Below, in pieces: positions 59,287-64,000 of a stretch of 64,000 nt of DNA (the stretch's first letter is position 1; each line of letters begins with the position of its first letter). The stretch spans positions 17,552-81,551 of the forward strand of contig NZ_LBMU02000091.1 of assembly GCF_001005085.2 (NCBI RefSeq). The letters run 5' to 3'. The notes beneath the pieces are model-generated. The model searched no databases. It had not been told where the DNA came from and worked only from the letters and a program-made list of their open reading frames with translations. Source of the stretch: Streptomyces humi (GTDB lineage: Bacteria > Actinomycetota > Actinomycetes > Streptomycetales > Streptomycetaceae). Made by a program: the position numbers and the translations under genes.

Positions 59287-60362
59287 GCGGCCTCCTCGCA
59301 GGGGGTGGGCGGGGCAGCGGGTTCGCGGCGGGCGGCGAGCCGGGCCGCGGTGACCCGGAGCAGGCCGTCGGCGGCGACCAGCGCGCGGCGTCTGCGAGGG
59401 ACCGCGGCCCGGCGGGTCAGTACCGCCCAGCCGTCGGCGGCGACGGCGTCCAGGATGCCGCCGTAGAGCACGAACGCCGTACGGATACAGGGCCGGGCGA
59501 CCGGGTCGAGCATCGGCACGCCGGGGGCGGCACGCCGGTAGGCGGCGCGGGTGAGGTCGGCGAAGGCGCGCAGGGCCTCGGTGACCCGGCGGTCGGTGCG
59601 GCCGTCCTGCCGGCAGCGGCGCAGCAGTCCGGTGTCCACGCCGTGCGCGGCGAGCAGGTCCTGCGGGAGGTAGACGCGGCCGCGGTCGAGGTCCTCGCCG
59701 ACGTCCCGCAGGAAGTTGGTGAGTTGAAAGGCGACGCCCAGTTCGGCCGCGTACGGGGCGGCCTCCGCACGGGGCACCACGGTGCCGAGGACGGGCAGCA
59801 TCTGTAGGCCGATCACCGCCGCCGAGCCGTGCATGTACCGGCGCAGCGCCGCGTAGTCGGCGTACTCGGTGACCGTCAGGTCGCTGCGCATGGAGGCGAG
59901 GAAGTCGGTGAAGTGGCACCGGTCGATGGCGTAGCGGCTGCTGGTGTCGGCGAGAGCGGCGACCACCGGCGCGGCGTCCCGTACGCCGGTCCGTGCCCCT
60001 GGCAGGCCGCCCGCCAGGCCGCCCATCCGGCTGTCCGGCGGGTCGTACGGCAGGCCGCCGGGCCGGGCTGCCGCCAGGCCGCGGGTCAGGTCGTCGGTCA
60101 GGCGGTCGAGGGCGGCAGCGCGCCGGGCCGCCTCGTCGCCGGTGGGGGCGCCGGGGCCGTCCCCGAGCGAGTCGACGATGTCGTCGGCCCAGCGGGCGAA
60201 GCCGTACAGGGCGTGCACGGCGGGGCGTCGTTCCGGTGGCAGCAGGCGGGTGGCGAGGAAGTAGGTCCGGCCGTGCCGGGCGTTCAGCTGACGGCAGTGC
60301 GTGTAGGCGGCGCGCAGCCCAGGGTCGGTGATGCGAGCGGCGTCCAGCTCGCGGGCGGTCAT
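59283..60362 (-). CDS. crtB: Phytoene synthase CrtB
   Basis: 359 residues from ATG at 60362 overlapping the crtI stop (ATGA). Squalene/phytoene synthase fold with the two Asp motifs: YGFARWADDIVDSLGD (DxxxD) and FQLTNFLRDVGEDLDRGRVYLP (DxxxD). Condenses two GGPP to phytoene. A Gly/Arg-rich insertion (GGLPYDPPDSRMGGLAGG) around residue 100-125 is unusual. An extra Arg-rich C-terminus of about 40 residues. Confidence 0.95.
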   Translation of the reverse strand: MTARELDAARITDPGLRAAYTHCRQLNARHGRTYFLATRLLPPERRPAVHALYGFARWADDIVDSLGDGPGAPTGDEAARRAAALDRLTDDLTRGLAAARPGGLPYDPPDSRMGGLAGGLPGARTGVRDAAPVVAALADTSSRYAIDRCHFTDFLASMRSDLTVTEYADYAALRRYMHGSAAVIGLQMLPVLGTVVPRAEAAPYAAELGVAFQLTNFLRDVGEDLDRGRVYLPQDLLAAHGVDTGLLRRCRQDGRTDRRVTEALRAFADLTRAAYRRAAPGVPMLDPVARPCIRTAFVLYGGILDAVAADGWAVLTRRAAVPRRRRALVAADGLLRVTAARLAARREPAAPPTPCEEAA

Positions 60363-61900
60363 GGACGTACTCCTTCGGCGGTCGGCCGGGCGGCCCGGCG
60401 GGCAGTGGTACGGGCACGGGGGCCGCCGGTGACGCGGGCCGCGGCCAGCTTCCCCGACAGCAGGACGGGCGGTACGCCCACCCCGGGGGTGGTGCCGCAG
60501 CCGGCGAGGACGGCGTTGGCGGTGCCGCGCACCAGGTTGCGCGGGCGGAACGGGCCGGTCTGGGCGAAGGTGTGCGCGGCGGAGAAGGGCGTACCCGCGG
60601 CATGCCCCTGCGCGCTCCAGTCGGCCGGGGTCACCAGGCACTCCTCCTCGATGGCGGACGCGATGCCCGCGAGGCCCCGGCGGTCGAGTTCGCGCAGCAG
60701 GCCGTCGCGGTAACGGGCGCCGAGCACGGTCCAGTCGGCGCTGCCCGGCCCGATGTCGGTGTTGGGGCAGGGGGCGAGGACGTAATGCAGATGGCGGCCC
60801 GGCGGGGCCAGGCCGGGGTCGGTCGCGGTGGGCCGGGTGATCAGCAGGGAGGGGTCGCTCATCAGCTCGCCGGTGTGCGTGAGTTCGCGGAAGGTGCGCC
60901 GCCAGGCACCACCGAAGGACAGCGTGTGGTGGGCCAGTTCGGGCCACGTGCGGTCGCAGCCGGCGTGCAGGACGACCGCCGAAGGGGCATGCCTGAGCCG
61001 CGCCGGGCGGCGCGGGACGCGACCCAACAGCCGGTAGGTGACCGGCAGATCAGGGGTCAGGACGACCGCGTCGCAGGGGATGCGCAGGTCGTCGGTCACC
61101 ACGGCGGTGACGCGTTCACCGGCGCGTTCCAGACGGGTCACCCGCTGCCCGTGGTGGAACACCGCCCCCGCCTCGGCCGCCGCGTCGGCCATGGCCCGCG
61201 GCAGGGCGTGCATGCCGCCGCGCGGGAAGAACACCCCGGCGACGGTGTCCATGTAGGCGATCACCGCGTAGGCGGCCATCGCCCGCTCGGGCGGGACACC
61301 GGCGTACAGGGCCTGGAAGGAGAAGACGCGGCGCAGCCGCTCGTCGCGCAGGTGCCGTGCGACCCGCGCCTCCCAGCGGCCGAAACCGCCGAGCGCGGCG
61401 AGCCGGACCAGGCCGGGGCCGAGCAGTTGCAGCGGCGAGTCGAAGTCGGCGTCGAGGAAACGGCCGCGCTCGGCCTGGTAGAGCTGCCCCAGCCAGTGGC
61501 GCAGCCTGCGGTAGCCGGCCGCCTCGGCGCCCCCGGCGAACCGTTCGATCTCCGCCTCCATGGCCGCGCCGTCGGTGTGCACGTCGAGGGTGCTGCCGTC
61601 GGCGAAGCGCGCCCGGTAGGCGGGGTGCAGCTCGATCAGCTCGACGCGCTCGCGCAGCGAGGTGCCGACGGCGGCGAACGCCTCGTCGGCGATCTCCGGC
61701 ATGGTGAGCACGGTGGGCCCGGTGTCGATCTGATAGCCGCCGAGCTCCATGCGGCCGGCACGCCCGCCGGGCAGGGTGTCGCGTTCGACGACCGTGACCC
61801 GACGGCCGGCGCCGAGCAGGTGCAGGGCGGCGGACAGACCGGCCAGTCCGGCGCCGACCACCACCACGTGGTCGGTCGGTCCCGCGATGCTCCGGGTCAC
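60359..61900 (-). CDS. crtI: Phytoene desaturase CrtI
   Basis: 513 residues from GTG at 61900 overlapping the crtE stop. FAD-binding VVVVGAGLAGLSAALHLLGAGRRVTVVERDTLPGGRAG; CrtI-type signature near FFPRGGMHALPRAMADAA; C-terminal FAD-contact segment TANAVLAGCGTTPGVGVPPVLLSG. Desaturates phytoene to lycopene. The last about 25 residues are an Arg/Ala-rich tail. Confidence 0.95.
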   Translation of the reverse strand: MTRSIAGPTDHVVVVGAGLAGLSAALHLLGAGRRVTVVERDTLPGGRAGRMELGGYQIDTGPTVLTMPEIADEAFAAVGTSLRERVELIELHPAYRARFADGSTLDVHTDGAAMEAEIERFAGGAEAAGYRRLRHWLGQLYQAERGRFLDADFDSPLQLLGPGLVRLAALGGFGRWEARVARHLRDERLRRVFSFQALYAGVPPERAMAAYAVIAYMDTVAGVFFPRGGMHALPRAMADAAAEAGAVFHHGQRVTRLERAGERVTAVVTDDLRIPCDAVVLTPDLPVTYRLLGRVPRRPARLRHAPSAVVLHAGCDRTWPELAHHTLSFGGAWRRTFRELTHTGELMSDPSLLITRPTATDPGLAPPGRHLHYVLAPCPNTDIGPGSADWTVLGARYRDGLLRELDRRGLAGIASAIEEECLVTPADWSAQGHAAGTPFSAAHTFAQTGPFRPRNLVRGTANAVLAGCGTTPGVGVPPVLLSGKLAAARVTGGPRARTTARRAARPTAEGVRP

Positions 61901-63306
61901 CGGCCCGCCTCCGTTCCGGCGGCGGTGAGGGCGGCGGCGAGCGGACCGGCGGCCGGATCGGCGACCGGATCGGCGGGCGGACCGGCGGCCGGATCGGCGG
62001 CCGGATCGGCGGGCGGATCGGCGGCCGGATCGGCGGCCGGATCGGGCGCCTGGCCCGCCGCGCCGGTGATCTCGGCCAGCAGGTGGCGCAGCCGGCCTGC
62101 CGCGTCCGGTTCCAGGGCGGCTTCGCCGAGGTGGCGCAGGCAGCGCCGATTGAGCCGGGCGATTCGCGCCTCCACGTGGTGACGGGCCCCGGTGCCGGTG
62201 ACGACCTCCCGTACTCCGGCCAGTTCGCCGTCGGTGAGATCGGCCCGGCCCATCGCGTGGTCGAGCACACCGAGCGCGTCGCGGTCGCCGGCGGCGACGG
62301 CGAGGGCCCGGGCCACGGCCAACGGGTAGGTCGGGGTGCCCTCGCGCACGTCGCCGCCGGACGGCTTGCCGGTGGCCCGGGGGTCGGCGAACAGGTCGTC
62401 GAGGTCATCCCGCAACTGGAAGGCGAGCCCCGCGCAGCGGCCCGCTCGGCGCAGCGTCCCGGTGGTGGCGTCGTCGGCACCGGCGAGCACCGCGCCCAGT
62501 TGCAGCGGCCGTTCCACCGTGTACAGGGCGCTCTTGAGGCAGGCAGCCCGGATCGACCTGGCCGGGGTGCCGGAGGACACGGCCTGGCCGCGCACGTCGA
62601 GGTACTGGCCCGCCACCATCTCGGTGCGCATCACCCGCCACACCTCGTGCAGCCGGTGCGCGATGTCGCGGGGCAGCGCGGGCTCCAGCAGCAGTCCGGC
62701 CAGGGTGTCGTCCGCCCAGGCCAGGGCGAGGTCGCCGGCGAGCACCGCGGTGGACGCGCCGAGCCGTCGCGCGGCGGGCCCAGGGGCGGTGCCGGCGTAC
62801 TGCGCGGTCACGTCGGCGTGCAGCGCAGGCACGCCGCGGCGGGTGGCCGCCTGGTCCATCAGGTCGTCGTGGACGAGGGCACACGTCTGGAGCAGTTCCA
62901 GCGCCGCCGCCGTCCGCAGCGCCACGCGCACCTGGGCCCGGTCCCCGCCGCCGCAGGCCCGCATCGACCACCACAGCAGCCGGGGCCGGATACGGCGGCC
63001 GCCGCGCCGGGTGAAGCGGGCGGTCCGCTCGGCGACGTCCCGTGCGAACACCGGGTCCAGGCCGTGGCAGCCGGCGAGGCGGTCCGCGAGCAGTTCGCGC
63101 AGTTCCCGGCCCACGGCTTCCGGCACGTCCTGGTCCACGGCGCGCGCATCCCCGCAGGACGCCGGCTCACCGGTGCCGTGGGGGTCGGGCTCAGCCGGCG
63201 GACCCGGCACAGCGGGCGGGCCGGGCACAGCGGGCGGGCCGGGCACAGCGGGCGGCCTGCGCGGCGGATCTGCCGTGAGACGGCCGATCGCCTGGGTGGA
63301 ACGCAT
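61897..63306 (-). CDS. crtE: Geranylgeranyl diphosphate synthase CrtE
   Basis: 469 residues from ATG at 63306 (GAGAGG upstream). Polyprenyl synthase with the first Asp-rich motif ALVHDDLMDQA and second QLRDDLDDLF, plus GGRRIRPRLLWW for IPP binding. Longer than typical (about 340-400) because of low-complexity ends: an N-terminal PAVPGPP repeat (18-bp units at 63205-63258) and a C-terminal DPAADPA repeat (12-bp units at 61942-62049). First gene of the operon; makes GGPP for CrtB. Confidence 0.94.
   Translation of the reverse strand: MRSTQAIGRLTADPPRRPPAVPGPPAVPGPPAVPGPPAEPDPHGTGEPASCGDARAVDQDVPEAVGRELRELLADRLAGCHGLDPVFARDVAERTARFTRRGGRRIRPRLLWWSMRACGGGDRAQVRVALRTAAALELLQTCALVHDDLMDQAATRRGVPALHADVTAQYAGTAPGPAARRLGASTAVLAGDLALAWADDTLAGLLLEPALPRDIAHRLHEVWRVMRTEMVAGQYLDVRGQAVSSGTPARSIRAACLKSALYTVERPLQLGAVLAGADDATTGTLRRAGRCAGLAFQLRDDLDDLFADPRATGKPSGGDVREGTPTYPLAVARALAVAAGDRDALGVLDHAMGRADLTDGELAGVREVVTGTGARHHVEARIARLNRRCLRHLGEAALEPDAAGRLRHLLAEITGAAGQAPDPAADPAADPPADPAADPAAGPPADPVADPAAGPLAAALTAAGTEAGR
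61942..62049. repeat. Nine tandem 12-bp units in crtE 3' end
   Basis: Units of GGATCGGCGGCC and close variants, period 12, encode the (D/G)PAA/PPAD-type tail of CrtE on the minus strand (36 residues). The period keeps the frame, so copy number can change without frameshift. Confidence 0.9.
63205..63258. repeat. Three tandem 18-bp units in crtE 5' end
   Basis: 63205-63222, 63223-63240 and 63241-63258 (GGGCACAGCGGGCGGGCC-type) encode the PAVPGP repeats near the CrtE N-terminus. Confidence 0.88.
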
Positions 63307-63669
63307 CGCGGATCCTCTCGCCGGTCGGAGACCCGGACTGCCTGCCGGCAGGCCGGGTCGGTCGCGCTGTCGGTGCGGCGTGCCGGCCGCGACCGATGTC
63401 GGTACGGGCCGCCGCCCGCACGCCGTCGTGACACATTCCGCGCGGACGGCTCCAACGGATGCGCTGTTCGGTGGACATGCCGACGCGATGGGCGCCCACC
63501 GCACGACGCGAGGGGCGCCCAGCCGCGCGACACGCTCCCGGGTGCATCCGCCGGGGCCGATGCGCGGGAAGACTGGCCGAGCCTCTGGTCCGCAAGAGCC
63601 CGCTAGAGCCCGCTAGAGCCCGCAAGAGCCCGCAAGAGTCTGGAACTGGAAGAGGAAGAGGGAGCCGCC
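63307..63669. promoter_or_regulatory. Divergent crtE/crtY control region
   Basis: 363 bases without a gene. GCCTGCCGGCAGGC (63340-63353) is a perfect 14-base palindrome near the crtE start. Five tandem 10-base units, CGC(A/T)AGAG(C/T)C, occupy 63591-63640 just upstream of crtY. No convincing -35/-10 pair was seen; carotenoid promoters in Streptomyces can use an ECF-type sigma factor (LitS). Confidence 0.5.
63591..63640. repeat. Five tandem 10-bp units upstream of crtY
   Basis: Units at 63591, 63601, 63611, 63621 and 63631: CGCAAGAGCC, CGCTAGAGCC, CGCTAGAGCC, CGCAAGAGCC, CGCAAGAGTC. The 10-base spacing puts each unit on the same helix face. It ends 30 bases before the crtY start. Confidence 0.9.
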
Positions 63670-64000
63670 GTGGAAGTGGAGTCGGAGGTGGACGTCGCCG
63701 TCGTGGGCGCCGGGGCCGCCGGCCTGTCGCTCGCGCTTCGGCTGGCCCGCCCGCCCGCGGGCGGGCGCCGGGTGACCGCGGTACTGCTGGCGGCGCCACC
63801 GGGGCCGTTCCGGGCCGCGCGGCGCACCTGGTGCTACTGGGAGACGGGCGCGGGACCGTACGACAGTGCGCTGACGGCCTCCTGGGGGCGGCTGCGGGTG
63901 CGCTCCCGGGACGGGCGGACGGTGGACGCCGGGATCGAGCCGCTGCGCTACAAGATGCTGCGCTCCGACGCGCTGGAGGACCTGGCCGGCCAGGTGCTCC
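63670..64000 (+). CDS. crtY: Lycopene cyclase CrtY, 3' end outside window
   Basis: 110 residues visible from GTG at 63670, GGGAG five bases upstream. FAD/NAD-binding DVAVVGAGAAGLSLALRLA near residue 8 and the lycopene-cyclase signature RRTWCYWE at about residue 53, then LRYKMLRSDALEDL. Matches bacterial lycopene beta-cyclases (CrtY/CrtL), which act after CrtI. Divergent from crtE, as in the Streptomyces crtEIBV/crtYTU arrangement; crtT and crtU would be expected to the right. Confidence 0.87.
   Translation, partial: MEVESEVDVAVVGAGAAGLSLALRLARPPAGGRRVTAVLLAAPPGPFRAARRTWCYWETGAGPYDSALTASWGRLRVRSRDGRTVDAGIEPLRYKMLRSDALEDLAGQVL

Overview
The window is very GC-rich and third-position-GC-rich actinobacterial DNA. 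GTG starts, 4-base ATGA/GTGA overlaps between co-directional genes, Tat-type signal peptides, a rare TTA codon in a pathway regulator and a crtEIBV carotenoid operon all point to Streptomyces or a close relative. All functional calls come from reading the translated sequence and from recall of families; no database search was run.

Region 1 (1-8058) is one end of a nonproteinogenic aryl-amino-acid (Hpg/Dpg) peptide antibiotic cluster. It holds an HpgT-type aminotransferase (cut by the window edge), the 3,5-dihydroxyphenylacetyl-CoA pathway genes dpgA-dpgB-dpgC, a prephenate dehydrogenase, and a StrR/Bbr-type ParB-fold activator carrying a TTA codon. HpgT, DpgABC and prephenate dehydrogenase together supply Hpg and Dpg for a glycopeptide- or feglymycin-like NRPS that must lie to the left. 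No dpgD, hmaS, hmo or NRPS gene is visible. A GT39 mannosyltransferase-like gene (8122-10221) may or may not belong to the cluster. A Ser/Thr kinase follows.

Region 2 (12066-18502) is a LacI-controlled sugar uptake locus: solute-binding lipoprotein, two permeases (no ATPase, as usual in Streptomyces), LacI regulator and a GH2 glycosidase, with two copies of a TTGCA(A/T)CGATGCAA operator. Region 3 (18663-24023) holds housekeeping and accessory genes: an APH-fold kinase, an AraC regulator, an alpha/beta hydrolase, a PASTA lipoprotein, a frameshifted MmpS-like protein and a sarcosine-oxidase-family flavoprotein. A 614-base gene-free stretch (24024-24637) follows, with simple repeats, a structured RNA candidate ending in an intrinsic terminator, and a promoter/operator.

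Region 4 (24638-36550) is a plant-glycoside degradation island. GH127, GH106-like and GH78 enzymes (L-arabinose and L-rhamnose removal) are followed by an N-terminally truncated GMC sugar 3-oxidase and a fused C-glycoside deglycosidase. Region 5 (36725-41706) has a quinone oxidoreductase/HxlR pair, a secreted GH16 beta-glucanase with two CBM13 copies under a DasR-type site, and a 3-hydroxyisobutyrate-dehydrogenase-family enzyme.

Region 6 (41980-49816) is a tightly coupled six-gene operon: peptide-type ABC importer, cytoplasmic CocE/X-Pro-peptidase-like hydrolase and TetR regulator. Region 7 (49974-58220) holds small regulatory and enzyme modules with clear palindromic operators (MarR with aldo/keto reductase, TetR with epoxide-hydrolase-like enzyme), a sirtuin, a four-EF-hand protein and a stand-alone HflX N-domain-like protein. 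Region 8 (58276-64000) is the isorenieratene-type carotenoid cluster crtE-crtI-crtB-crtV with divergent crtY running off the right edge.
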